Source: Mesostigma viride
Taxonomy: Eukaryota; Streptophyta; Mesostigmatophyceae; Mesostigmatales; Mesostigmataceae
Length of the DNA stretch: 64,000 nt
Direction: 5' to 3'
NCBI GenBank assembly: GCA_009746045.1
Contig: RPFO01000154.1
Coordinates: forward strand, 2,708,379 to 2,772,378
Part shown: one piece after another, positions 23,330-34,404 of the stretch
How the letters are laid out: each line of letters opens with the position of its first letter
Position numbering within the stretch: position 1 is the stretch's first letter
Translations under genes and position numbers: made by a program
Notes under the pieces: generated by a model
The model's input: the letters and a program-made list of their open reading frames with translations, nothing else
Database searches by the model: none
What the model was told of the DNA's origin: nothing

Positions 23330-23890
23330 GCTAGCTGTGCAGGACTGTTACCTTGGGATATCCAGCAGGCCTGCGACCTCGCCCGCCCCGCCCAGCCAGC
23401 ATATCCGCCCAGGTCGTGATGGGAGGAGCATCGCCGGCCAGGCCAGCAGGGGCTGGCTTGGCGGCAATGTCCTTCACAGCCTGGGCGGTGAGGCCGGCGG
23501 TGTTCTGCAGGACCTCGATAGCGATGGCATTGTCCTTAAGACGCTGGTCAATGTCGCGGAGCTGGGCGGTGATGGCGTCGGAGGTGGGGGGTGGTGGCGG
23601 TCGGTGGAGGAGGCGAGGAGGGTGGAAGTGGCGGTGGAGATGGTGGGGAGCTCAGCAGCCAGCGTGCCGCCCATTGCCGCCACATCTGTGGCAAGGGGGG
23701 TCACGTGCTGCTCGAAAGCTTCCTTAAGGAGGGCGCGGACGATGGATTCTGTCGCAACGGTGGGGGGCGGTGGTGGGGGGGGCCAGATCTCGACGTCGGA
23801 GCGCCCGAGGAGGGAGCAGAGGGCGAAGTGTTGGAGCTTGGGGCGATTCATGCGGCCAACGCGCGGGAGATCCTCGACGGGCTCTTAGCA
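23330..23890 (-). pseudogene. Possible retrotransposon ORF1 remnant
   Basis: From about 23851 down the minus strand reads MNRPKLQHFALCSLLGRSDV, a Pro run, then an Ala/Leu/Thr-rich heptad-like stretch. After a frame change comes DAITAQLRDIDQRLKDNAIA, then RGGRGRRPAGYP. A coiled-coil plus basic Gly-Arg tail would fit a LINE ORF1 or gag-like protein. It precedes the ORF2 end at 22500-23200 in the same orientation, so both could be one internally deleted element. No family match is certain. Confidence 0.35.
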
Positions 23891-23900
23891 TAGCTGTCTC

Positions 23901-24246
23901 GCGTATATTCTGATCAGGCACTCCGCAAAGGTGAAAACCATTTGCGTTCAGTGCCGGGCCGCGGAAAACGCGGAAAAACGCGATCTGCAAATGAATCCGA
24001 CCGGAATCGAACTGGGGACCTCTCGCACCAACTTTTGCTGACTATAGGACGGACGTCTCCGGTTACCATGGCATCGCCAACTTACACCTCTAGTCATCCG
24101 CAAAAGTTCTCCTGTCCGGGGAGTGATGCAAGCCTTTCGGATTTGGTACTAGATAAATCACTCGAGATCTGTGTGTAGGAGTACTACACACGTGTCTGCA
24201 CGCGAGACTTGTTCAGTCTCGCAACGTGAGACGGGCTGAACACGGC
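23901..24246 (-). mobile_element. tRNA-like SINE, single copy
   Basis: A minus-orientation copy of the 399-bp family seen at 34405-35620. Its 3' end (ATTCTGATCAGGCACTCC on +) is at the left and the AACGTGAGACGGGCTGAACA part at the right. It contains the tRNA-like box GGAATCGAACTGGGGACC near 24002. Confidence 0.8.
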
Positions 24247-24309
24247 TGGATCCGTGGAGTCTCGCGTATAGCTCTAGCTAGCTCGTTAATTCAAAGGAAG
24301 TCGGAAAAA

Positions 24310-24640
24310 GGAAAAATTAATTAATTAATTAATTAGACTCGTGCTCCCGTTGGGGAGTCACGGAGCATTAACCCCGATGGATGGATGGATGGGTGCAAAC
24401 AGTCCTACCGGTCTAATCTATCTACATTGGCTACATACTACATCTATCTAACAGCATTCTAACTACAACATCTATCTAGGCAGCCGCACGCTGCCCTAGG
24501 GGAGCTATCTGGCGTGCCTCCCACGGGATTGCACACGCGGGCGCTTCCCCACTGGGGGGGGCTCGTTGTCCTCTATGACCTGGGCCCACTTGGCCTTGTC
24601 CATCATCTTCTTCCAAATCCAAAAAGGAAAAAGGAAAAAG
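24310..24640 (-). mobile_element. YADD-LINE 3' end, strongly 5'-truncated
   Basis: A (TTAA)n tail at 24316-24335, the hairpin CGTG-A-CTCCC-CAAC-GGGAG-CACG (read on -) at 24340-24362, then about 270 bp nearly identical to 55260-55530 and 35870-36130. It stops in the A/G-rich stretch near 24625. Confidence 0.85.
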
Positions 24641-24894
24641 GAAAGACAAAAGAATAAAAGCAGTGAGGTCACATGGGACAGTGTGATGCATAAAGTGCGG
24701 CCAGGCTGCGCACACTGCACCCGGGTGCGTGCGCTGGGGCCACGGGACGTGTCTACCTCATTGCTGCAAGATGCCCTGCCAGGGTATAAGTCCTCAGGTG
24801 GAGGTTATTGCCCCTGAGGACAGTCGCTACACTACCGCATCGTCTGCCATTACAGTAGAGGACAGCTCAGATGAGTATTATATCCCCCTCTAGT

Positions 24895-24945
24895 GACCGT
24901 AATGAATCAAACTCGTACTCCCGCTGGGGAGTGACTGTATGGTTG
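24895..24945 (-). mobile_element. LINE terminal hairpin relic
   Basis: TAATGAATC followed by the hairpin ACTCCC-GCTG-GGGAGT (24917-24932). It resembles the end of the LINE at 24340 but is diverged. The relation is inferred from layout only. Confidence 0.4.
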
Positions 24946-25267
24946 GGGCATGATGCAGACGATATTTGTAAATTTCGTGTAATTATTTTTCTAATGAGAT
25001 TAGCATAGTACTCCGTGGCATGCCTATGTGCATGACACACAAATACTTACTTACTTTACTTACTTACAAGTGCTTACTTACTTATCACTGCATTACAACC
25101 TCAATCACTCACAACTATGAACTACAACCAATGACAAAATGTGTGGCATGATCCGCAGAATAATAAGAAAGTTTACTGAAATTTATTGAAGTTTTAGGGC
25201 ACTGAACAAACCAGTTCTTTGCTGTTTCCCATATCCAGCCCCCATGGGAACAAAGTCTTATTACAGT

Positions 25268-26327
25268 TTAAGCAGCCCGCGCGCAGGCGCTGGCGGCCTG
25301 GAACGCCCGTGCCAGCTGTCCCTTGGCATTGCAAGCTAAGGAAGTCGACGGCGGGGAAGTGGAGTAGGCATTCGTGACCGCAAAGCCTTGCAGCCGGCGA
25401 GGGGAGTGAGCCCCTGGGGCTGCGCCAGGCTCGACAGCGACCTTGAGCTGAGGTGTGCCCGCCTTAACGGATACAGTAAAAGGCTTGCTGGGCATGGCCA
25501 CAGGCCACATGCTCAGAGCGGCCTGCAGCCTCCTCCAGGGAGGCACCTCCAGGCCCATTTTCTGGAAAGACCGCGCCATCCTCTCGCTGATGATGCAGAC
25601 GATGGCTCGGATTTTGTTTCGGCTGCCGACAATGACGGGCGGCACGGCCTCGTTCAGAAACGCCTTGTAATCCTCTGTCGCCCGTGCAATCGTGAACTTC
25701 TCGCGGAATAGGGGATCGATTATCAGAGCCTCCTTGGAGCCTTGCGGCCTCACCACGAGGAAAGAATTGGGCATAAAAGGGCTTGTAGACACTTCGGTGT
25801 CGTATCGGGGGATCGAAGGGATATGCACAGTGACGGATACACTGACGTAAACGCCAAGAGATTCCAGGTGGCTAGCCAAACGCTCCAGGTTCGGCTCTTT
25901 GGACGCCTTCATAAACTCCGACACGGCGCCTGAGATCTGCAATACAAAACAAGGGCAATTCATGCACAAGGAAAAGGAGAAATGACAAAACAAAAAGCCC
26001 AAAACGTCACCCCCTGCCTTGCCTTGAAAATTACAACTTAATAACTGCAACAGATCCTCGAAGGAAGACTGCGTGCAAGGGGAACTGAGATTTTGCAGGA
26101 CATACCTGGCGATCCCATTTGCCTCGGACATGCATCAGGCGAGACAGCGACTCTGTTTCCAGAGAAGACTCATCTGGAGGGTCACCGCTGAGGAACTCGC
26201 CTGTGAAACGAAGGCTCTCCATCACCCATTCCAGATCGCCATCGCGATCACGTCGGGTTGAAGGATCCATGCGTTTCGGTGCTGCTTCCAAACGTGTAGT
26301 TTCGATTATGGTTTCGTAGCGGTCCAT
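25268..26327 (-). CDS. DUF506 / plant PDDEXK-like protein, copy A
   Basis: Two exons on the minus strand: 26327-26106 (MDRYETIIETTRLE...KWDRQ) and 25936-25268, joined in phase 0 by a GT-AG intron; 296 residues. The signature is LIIDPLFREKFTIARATEDY, then NKIRAIVCIISERMARSF and GLEVPPWRRLQAALSMWP. This fits PF04720 (DUF506, PD-(D/E)XK-like), a family typical of land plants and also found in algae, with poorly known function. The N-terminal exon has an acidic DGDLEWVMESLRF motif shared with copy B. The C-terminal tail is Pro/Ala-rich and ends CARAA. The nearest paralogue is head-to-head, 2.8 kb away, with the intron at the same place. TTACA (TGTAA on -) directly follows the stop codon and may be a chlorophyte-type poly(A) signal. 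Confidence 0.85.
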
Positions 26328-26576
26328 GAATTGTGGCGCTTAGCCTGAATGGTGATGGGAATGTAGGAGGGGGGAATTTTGCCATTGTGCTGGTGCAAGT
26401 GTGCTGGTGCAGCAAACGATTACTGCCTACAACACGCCATTTTTGCGATAGCGAACGTGAGCAAGTGTGGCCTGCTTCGATGTATTGCGTCGCTAACATA
26501 TACCAGATTACCACTGACTTCGGAAAGGTTCGCCGGGCTGGAGGCGTACCACGCAAGAGGGCCAATCACAGACATG

Positions 26577-27182
26577 ACACGTGGTGATCAAAGGGGCGTC
26601 CGTTCCGGCGATGCTCTTGTTCCCTGCCGGAATCACTTGGACAAGCGTTGACGTGACGCAAGTCGCGCCTTGCGTGGCAAATGACTGGCAAGACTTGGAA
26701 TTGGGCGCGCCGTGCGATATTTTGACAGGATAGGCAAAGATTCGGCGTTTTGCGGGTTGAGTTGAAGGAGGAGGGGTGGCATGCCCGGGGAAAATCTCCT
26801 GGAACCGCGGTACCAGAGAGGGTTGTCCCAGGGGCTGACGGTGGTGGATTTTCGCGGGGCCCATGGTTAACCGCGGGGTTTGAGGGTCAAAAACTTGCCG
26901 GTGGCGGTTCGTGGGCCCTGGGTGATCAGAACCGCGGTTTACTACGTGCCAGTAGAAATCTGCCACGTGTGATATGTTAGACTAGGGCTGTACGTCACGC
27001 CGGGTTGGCTCAGGACCGTGGTAGCCTATGGACCAGTAGAAGTATGCCACGTGGTTTTTACTGGCCGCCACGTGTGAAGTCACTTGAACCATCAGGCGCA
27101 TGCCACGTCATCATGTGCATCATGTGTGCGTCATGATCAGGTGTGTGCATCATGTGGGTTTGTTTCGAGGGCTGTTGCCACG
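26577..27182. promoter_or_regulatory. Cluster of CACGTG G-boxes upstream of DUF506 copy A
   Basis: CACGTG occurs at about 26578, 26962, 27048, 27069 and 27177, mostly as GCCACGTG, upstream of the copy A start codon at 26327. In green plants the G-box binds bZIP and bHLH factors. Five in 600 bp of GC-rich DNA could be functional or part of local repeats; three occur in similar TGCCACGTG contexts. Confidence 0.4.
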
Positions 27183-27189
27183 TGGCAGA

Positions 27190-28520
27190 ATAATGGAGTA
27201 CGTAGAGAGAAGAATAGTAGTAGAATGTTCAGTTTAGTGGGTAGTAGGGATAGTTACCGCAAATAGGAGTCCGAGGGGGTAACCATGGTACCGGCTCTCG
27301 GGCTTGCCGGCGGCGGCCGGCGGGTACCATGGTCCTGGACGCTACCGTGGTACCAGCAGCGTTGGGTGCCGGTTGCGGTCCACGCGTCATGGTTGGACCG
27401 CGGGCCCGGCCTTTTTTGTCCGGCGGTGGTGGTTTTTGTGACCGCGGACCCTTGGCTGGATGCCACCCCTCCTGTTGAAGGGCAAGACGTGTACTGTAGC
27501 TTATTATTCAATTATTTGCTGCTTGTGTCACTGGACCCGAGTGGGACCAGCGCTTTGAGGTCACGAGGGCCGACTTGTACAGTAGTCACGAGCGCAGGTG
27601 AGCACAGGTGAGTGTGGTGACGCCCCAGCGGACATCAGGAGTATGTAGTCAGGAGTCAGGAATCAGGAATCAGGAATTTAGTTTATTCCCGCGCCGGAGT
27701 CAGGAGGCGTCTACAGTACAATCCCAAGAGCCAGTTTTGTCAGGGAATCTTTACTGTAGCAGGCTAGCAGCTTGTTCCCAGCCAGGGGGGGTGTCCAAAA
27801 ACAAGAAAATTTACACGACGCTGGATTCGAGTAGATCTCGCGAAAACAAGCATGTTTGCCACTGGTCGCAACCCCAGGGGGTCTCTAGGTTAGAAGTTAC
27901 AGAGCCTCAAAAACCGTTAACTTAAAGGGTAGGTAGGTAGGGTGCCGGGCCGATATGGGGTTTTTACAACAAAACACTTGGATTTCTGCTAGCTCCCTGT
28001 ATGGTCGGAATTTTGAAACGGTTTGACGGACAAACTGATAGCACTTGGCGAGCTGAACCCAAATCTGCAGTCAAAATTTTGGTAGGTACCATAGAGGGGG
28101 GGGTGTTGCCCGCAAGATGGTGCTGCCCCTAGGCACGGAAGTATGCTGCCGTCTGCCACCACTACAAGGCTTCGGCTATCCAGCGCCGTGCCGTGCCAGT
28201 ATCGCGTCGCGCCGGCCAATGACCCATTTTAGAAAACCGGAATTTTCCCATACACCAATATGCTCAAACGGTACTGTAGAGCTCGCGGAGCTGATCATTT
28301 TGCTCCCTAGGTCGACCCCTATAACCCTTGGGACCTCAGGGTTTTGCTAGGTATAGCGCCTACGTGCTAGGTAGGTAGGGTCCAAGGGCCAACTTTTGGA
28401 AAATTTCAGCGTATGTGTCTGATATTTTTGTTTCGGACACCCCCCCTGTCCCAGCACGCAGCAACCCCCGCTCCATTGCGTGGAAAAACCTTCATTATTT
28501 CGTGGCATAAGATGATACTG
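27190..28520. other. Intergenic DNA between the DUF506 genes
   Basis: No gene recognised. 27285-27380 is dense in GGTACCATGG-like palindromes (GGTACCAT and ACCATGGT several times). 27655-27680 has short CAGGAAT repeats. 27935-27945 and 28370-28380 share GGTAGGTAGGGT in direct orientation. Confidence 0.4.
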
Positions 28521-28529
28521 TATGTAGTA

Positions 28530-28605
28530 ATTGTTGTTGTTGTGTCCCACGTCGCCCAAGGGCAGCAGAGAATCTATAGTGGCCGAGGGCCGGATATATT
28601 TAGTA
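28530..28605 (-). repeat. Short dispersed element next to (TTG)n
   Basis: Contains CCCACG, GGGCAGCAGAGA and GTGGCCGAGGGCCGG, shared with 50136-50220, 50857-50935 and, reversed, 53972-54041. Read on the minus strand it ends in GTGGGACACAACAACAA, like a SINE with an (AAC)n tail. Confidence 0.6.
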
Positions 28606-29166
28606 TCGGTGGTACTATCGGTCTGCAGAAGTTCCTTACAGTAACGCGGTCTGCATTCGAGAGCTCGGTCTTTCTGAACGTTCAAATCTAGCCCCCCGCG
28701 GGAGGCTGGGAGATTGAGCTGGAGATTGCATGGAAAAACCTTCACTGAGCCTTGCTGAAGATGACCGGTCGGGCTGTCAGAGTGTATGCAACCCAACCTG
28801 GGATCGCTCCTCGCGGTCGATCTTACAGAAAACGCGGGCGATCTGTATGAATCTGGCAGAAAATCCGTATCTGGATTCTGGGGTATCGAGATGCCTTTTT
28901 CTGTCCTGGCTGGCGTCCTAAACGCGTGGGGGAATCGCCGGCACGTGTCGCGCACTCGTGTGGCATGCGTGCGTGGTGGTGCGTTGCACACGGTCACGGA
29001 GGATTAAGTGCACCACGCTCTCGGGAAGACACCGTCAACCGAGGGATCAAGTTGAAAATGGAGTCCGCCCAGTGATTTTGAGCTGCACTTGCTCTTGCAC
29101 CAGCACCAATGGCGCATTTCCCTCCTCCTGCCATTCCAACCCCAATCCGCCTGAGCCCCACAATCC

Positions 29167-30317
29167 ATGGCCCGTTACGCTTCAATCGAAATCCACGCAA
29201 TGGAGGGAGCCCGGAAATTTATGGCCCCCTCCGTACCGGTGACCTCCGCGATGTCGCCGGTGTCGCGATCTGACCGTGGAGAAGATCTGGAATGGGTGCT
29301 TGAAAGCCTCCATTTCTCTAATGACTTATTGACTGCTGACCCGATCGTCTCAGAGGAAGAGGTGCATCGGGAAAGCGAGCCGCTGTCTCGTTTGATGGAG
29401 CTCCGCGGCAAATGGGAGACCCAGGTACGACAACCATAATGAAATCTCTTCAAGCTCCTGCCAAGCTTCCTAGGCTCGCTGTAAATTCTGGTCTTGTTGG
29501 CCAGCATTGTCCCGTCTGCTCTTGCTGTTAGTACTACCCAACCTTTATCTTCCGTCCCTTTCGGTGTAACAACCGGACTCTTACACCCTCGCCACTGAGT
29601 CACATTGCCATTTTACACGTGTTCCAGATCACGGAGGACGTGCAATCTTTCCTCAAGGGCTCCGAACGAGCGTCCCTGGGCGACGTGGCAAAGAATCTGG
29701 AGTCGCTCGGCCTCTACGAGAATGTGAACGTGATCACCCACGTTCCCGTGATCCCCACCACCAGCGGCACCGGCGCCGTCAGCACCACACCACTCGCCCA
29801 CAACTCCTTCATCCTGGTCACACCACGGGATGCCCGCGAGCCCCTCGTCGTCGACCCCTTCTTCCGCGAGAAATTCACCATCGCGCGTGCCACTCCCGTG
29901 TACAACACGTTGGTCAACGAGGCCGTCCCCACTGTGGCGGTCGGCAGCCTGAACAAGATCCGCGCCATCGTGTGCATCCTGAGCGAGAAGATGGCACGCT
30001 CGTTCGCTAAGATGGGCCTCGAGCTGCCCCCGTGGCGCCGCCTCCAGGCTGCACTCAGCGCGTGGCCCTCGGTCGTCCCTGAGAAGTCCATCCAGGGACT
30101 CGCCAAGCCTTCATCTGGCCTGGAGAAGAGGATGGGCCTCCCAAGTGTCGTGGTCTCTTCAGGACTCTCGTCCCCTCCCATCCGCCAGATGCACGGTTTT
30201 AAGATTGCCCAGGAGAAGTCGGATGCCCTGTCTGTGGACGCTTCTTCTGACACCCGCGGCACGAACCAGCTGGCACAGGTGTTCCATTCGCCGATCCGTT
30301 GCGCCAGGGCCGCTTGA
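29167..30317 (+). CDS. DUF506 / plant PDDEXK-like protein, copy B
   Basis: Exons 29167-29424 and 29628-30317, phase-0 intron, 315 residues. It begins MARYASIEIHAMEGARKFMA and includes EDLEWVLESLHFSNDLL and LSRLMELRGKWETQ. The DUF506 core has PLVVDPFFREKFTIARAT, then AVGSLNKIRAIVCILSEK and GLELPPWRRLQAALSAWP, and the protein ends RCARAA as copy A does. The second exon is GC-rich with strong third-position C/G, unlike the AT-richer flanks, supporting real coding. Compared with copy A the conserved core is well kept, while the Ser/Pro tail and the N-terminus differ. The function of the family is largely unknown; a nuclease-like fold has been proposed from sequence. CGGTGTAATC 40 bases after the stop may be a poly(A) signal. 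Confidence 0.88.
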
Positions 30318-31065
30318 AGGGGCTAACGCTGGTTGCGATGGCTTGGTCGCCGCGGTGTAATCATTTGGATGGGGATGGGATGTACTGATTCAGATAGTGG
30401 GAAAGTTTGCCGGCTTCAATATGGCTGATGAGGCTCCTTTGGCTTCGACAGTCCATTTTCTCCTTTCTGAATATCTGATATTCAAATGTGATGACATGGC
30501 TGTTTCCCAGAGGCTAGCCCTCTTGTATCTTCCCCTGGTCTCCATATCTTGTGAATACTTTTTGTTTCCACTTGATGCTTTTTTTTCCCTAGTAAGTGTG
30601 ACATCCAATGTTTTTTTCCCAATTGTTTAACTTATTATTCATCGTGTTTATACTTTTTCTTCCTTTTACTTCTGACATGGTGTGCCCAACATTGGCTGTT
30701 TCACGTTATACTTCTACTAGCTGATACTATCCTGTAAATACCAGGTCCTCACATTTACGTGAGGTAAAAAGTAATATTTGAAGCAAATGGTTTCAACAAT
30801 CAGGTGTCTCGCACCATGTTGATCATGAGCAGATGTTCAGATGGTTCAAAGGGGCGTCCGGATGACGTGCAAGTGCTTGGGACCAGTATCCTTTCCAGTT
30901 TGTACATGTGTGATCTTCTCAAGCAAAGTCATGAAAAGTTAACCCGTGTTTTTTTAATAAGAACGCGATATATCGCGTTGTAAGCTTTTTTTTAGAACGC
31001 GTATTGCTATTATTATTTAGGAATTTTTTTTTTCATGGTCATGTATATACTTTTCTGAAAAGTTC
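30318..31065. other. 3' flank of DUF506 copy B
   Basis: AT-rich, no ORF with known motifs. An 18-bp perfect palindrome AACGCGATATATCGCGTT lies at 30962-30979, followed by a related half AGAACGCGTATT near 31003. Confidence 0.5.
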
Positions 31066-31423
31066 TACTAAAAAGAAGGTTTCAGCCGTGTTCAGCCCGT
31101 CTCACGTTGCGAGACTGAACAAGTCTCGCGTGCAGACACGTGTGTAGTACTCCTACACACAGATCTCGAGTGATTTATCTAGTACCAAATCCGAAAGGCT
31201 TGCATCACTCCCCGGACAGGAGAACTTTTGCGGATGACTGTAGGTGTAAGTTGGCGATGCCATGGTAACCGGAGACGTCCGTCCTATAGTCAGCAAAATT
31301 GGTGCGAGAGGTCCCCAGTTCGATTCCGGTCGGATTCATTTGCAGATCGCGTTTTTCCGCGTTTTCCGCGGCCCGGCACTGAACGCAAATGGTTTTCACC
31401 TTTGCGGAGTGTCTGATCAGAAT
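31066..31423 (+). mobile_element. tRNA-like SINE, single copy
   Basis: Runs from TTTCAGCCGTGTTCAGCCCG to the 3' end TGTCTGATCAGAATAT, almost identical to the tandem units at 34405-35620. The tRNA-like box (GCGAGAGGTCC and GTTCGATTCC) is near 31300. It directly abuts the 3' end of the Penelope-like element. Confidence 0.85.
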
Positions 31424-33847
31424 ATCAAAGAGACAACCAGCGCAGGCCAGAAATCGGGAGAATCCGGACCATGGTAGCTCGAGCCTGCCGTTATCTTTTC
31501 CGCGTTTTCGAGTCGTTCAGGATGATGAAGATGAATGGTGATGGAAATGTGTATCCTTGTGCATTGAAATTATGGCTGGCTTACGTGTGGAGCGACTAGA
31601 TGACCTAGACGGTGGGGCCGGAAACAGCATGCTTGATCAGGGCGTGTGTTTCTAGCCTAACTGGCCGGGAGTGTCTAGTGGTGAGCACCATTGCTGCGAT
31701 CGCTCTCCCACCATTTACGAGGAAATACCCGCAAATGGAAAACCACTGAAAAGGTCTAGCTAGTCAGTCATCACGTTAGCCATGCCATGATTCCAAACGT
31801 CCAAGAACTGCACACGGTGCAAAGGCAAAAAGCCGGAGGACAGCACTTTCAAATGTGCGGCGGGAACCAAAAGCCCGCGGATGCCAGAAAACATCGTGTT
31901 GCGGCAGCGACGCGACGATGTGGACAACGAATCCAGTGCCAAGCTCGGAACGGCCGCAAAGGAGATCTGGCATCACAGGGTTCAGATGTGCGGAGATACT
32001 ATGCGATCCAGCCGGTCCACGACCTGTTTGTAGAGCTTGTGCCAAGGGGCAGCACCGAACAGATGTGGGTGACGTTGCAAAAAACATCGGACTTGACGGA
32101 GCATAATGGCTCGGTCATAGTCTTTGACCAATAAACGCTGCAAGAGTTCAACAAGAGTCGTGATGAAATCAACACGATAAGAACAAAGACGGGAAAAACG
32201 ATGTAACTGAGAAAGAACAACACCATATTTTGCTGTGTGGGAAAGGAGACTGTGAATATCGGGGTAACGAATAAAAGGAATTTGCTGGTATTTAGGATCC
32301 TTGCGCTTATCATAGATAGCCGTACGCCAGCCCTTCTTGTTATGGGTAATGTTAAGATCGAGGTAATTGCAATGAGTATCCTCCGACGTGAGCTTTAATG
32401 TGAGGGACGCTTGCGGGTAGATGCCAGGCAGACCAGCGGTGATATACAAATGGGTTGCGAAATCAGGGTTGTCGAAAGCGATGACATCATCAATGTATCG
32501 ACATGTATGGATAAAACGCCTGATGAGAACATCATCGTTTGAGGCAATGAGATTCTCCATGAATGCAAGCTCATAAGTGTATAGATAGAGGTTTGCAAGG
32601 AGCCCGGCACAGTTAGTGCCCATAGGGATGCCGATAGCTTGTTGGTATACATTGCCCGCAAAACAGATGAAGGTGTTATCAACAAGATAAGAGATCCAAT
32701 GGACAAGGTCAGCCTTCGTGATAATATAATTATAACCATCCCGCACGATAGCACCTGCCGCGATCCCTGAGAGCCACGTTGCCGTGGGCTTGGTCTGAGA
32801 AACACGCACGTGCAGGTGGTTGCGCCCGTGAGGCCTACGTGCATACAGACGAGTAAGGAGGCTATCTAAACGAGCTTTCAAATCGTGCAAATCTAGTGTG
32901 GTATATAGAGTGGTGAAATCATAGGTGGCTATGGGCATAGGTATACGTTTCTCTGCTGCTGTCTTAGAACGGCTAAGGGCGGCAAGGCGTAGGCGTACTT
33001 GGGCTGAGTCTATGACGATCCAACTACCAGCGCATTCATACCCGGCATTCGACAGCACCTCCACCCATAATGCATTGGCTTCGGGGAGAAGAGCATTCAA
33101 AGCATGGCAGATGAGTTTCGAGAGAGGCATCAGTGGGGCTGAATGCGACGCAGCAATGGTGCGCAAAGCAACAGGAGTTTTGTGCAGCTTAAGAGTGAGA
33201 TACAGATATGGGAACGTAGTGGTGGTGGCGCGTCGCTGCCGCTTAAGGAATGCCCGAGCAAAAATGTTTTGGCTGTGCAGAAAAGCCCGATGAGCAGCGG
33301 TGATACTGGCGGTGGACTGTGCACGCTGAACATAGGTAGGGCTGGACGCCAACTCGTGTTGCAAAGTAGCAAGGTAGTGCTTCTTGCATATGAAAGCAAA
33401 GTTGTTGGCACTCTTGTCAACACACGTGATGATAAAGTCCTGCTTGAAGTGGTCAAGAAGTGCTTTATCTGTGGTGTTGAGCCAGGTGGTGCGGTGGACC
33501 TGCTGGAGACGGTAATCAAGCCTGGTGAGACGTGCATTGCATTCGTGAATGACGGCGCGAAACCACGGTTCCATGGCAAGGGGAGCAAGCTGTAGGTCCG
33601 TGCTCATGGCATTGCAAAATTTGCGCAGTGATGTGGAGAGCAGTGCATTCACCTCTTTGGCACACGTGCGCTGGACCCACGGCCGAAACTTGGTGCCTTT
33701 GGCAAAAAGGTCTACAAGCGTGTGGCTCGGCAGGATGCTGAGGTCAGCGGTCATGACGTGCTGTGAGGTGGGATCAAGGTACTTGAAATACCGTTGTTGT
33801 TGGCAGGGGCAGGGCCCTGCCAAGAATATACTTTCCTGAAAGCCCAT
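31424..33847 (-). mobile_element. Penelope-like retroelement with intact 621-aa RT ORF
   Basis: The ORF (33847-31982 on -) encodes HVMTADLSILP, FAKGTKFRPW, VDKSANNFAFICKKHYL, then RT motifs YDFTTLYTTLDLHDL, IGIPMGTNCAGLLANLYLY and RYIDDVIAF (catalytic DD). Sequence style and motif order fit Penelope-like elements rather than LINE or LTR RTs. The TADL...KGTKFR block before the RT resembles, from memory, the N-terminal-endonuclease (Naiad/Chlamys) type. No GIY-YIG domain is visible in the ORF or in the 380 bp upstream, so the 5' part may be missing. The 3' UTR is 31981-31424 and ends GGCCTGCGCTGGTTGTCTCTTTG. The ORF is open end to end, so the insertion is probably young. Confidence 0.75.
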
Positions 33848-34224
33848 AAATCAAAGTTTTTTTTGAGCTACTCAGACCTACAAAATGCTAATTCATTAGA
33901 GAGATACACTGGCTTGAATACAGGGGGGTCTGACCATGACCGCGATTTGTTGACCCTAGGTCACAAGTCATGTGCTTATTCATAAATGGTTCATGAAAAA
34001 AATATGGCTTCTTGCACGAGCTATGGGCAACATATGCAGGCTTTGTGGAACAAAACTCAGGCCCATTGGGCCACTGGAGCTATTTTTCATTAGCATCACA
34101 ATTACAACGCAGTACAACGCAGTGGGAAAAATGAGAGCCCTTCACAACATGACGGAACGACACGAGCCCCATAAACGGGGCCATAGTGAGCTTGGAGGGT
34201 CAAAACGTTGAAAATAGGTGTTGT
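33848..34224. other. Unassigned DNA between Penelope ORF and LINE 3' end
   Basis: No coding motif was found. AGTACAACGCAG occurs twice within 25 bases near 34100. It may be the 5' region of the Penelope element or of the next LINE. Confidence 0.3.
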
Positions 34225-34380
34225 ATAAGTTATAGCGATTCGGGCCGCGGTGCCCACACCCCTGTAACTAGGACCTAGGTAGCTTATACCATCCATTCCA
34301 TCCCATGTTCCCCTCCCACTGAGGACTTATGCTCACGTGACGCAGTCACGTGTCTATTAATTAATTAATTAATAAGTTAT
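34225..34380 (+). mobile_element. YADD-LINE 3' end only
   Basis: Shares CGGGCCGCGGTGCCCACA and the following 110 bp with 13395-13500. It ends in a perfect hairpin CACGTGAC-GCA-GTCACGTG (34334-34352) and TCTATTAATTAATTAATTAA. Confidence 0.8.
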
Positions 34381-34404
34381 ACAGCATCAAACATGCATCA
34401 AACA

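Noticed and set aside
30422-30450. Hammerhead ribozyme core (CTGATGAG)
   Set aside because: No matching CGAAAC core and helix pairing could be found nearby.
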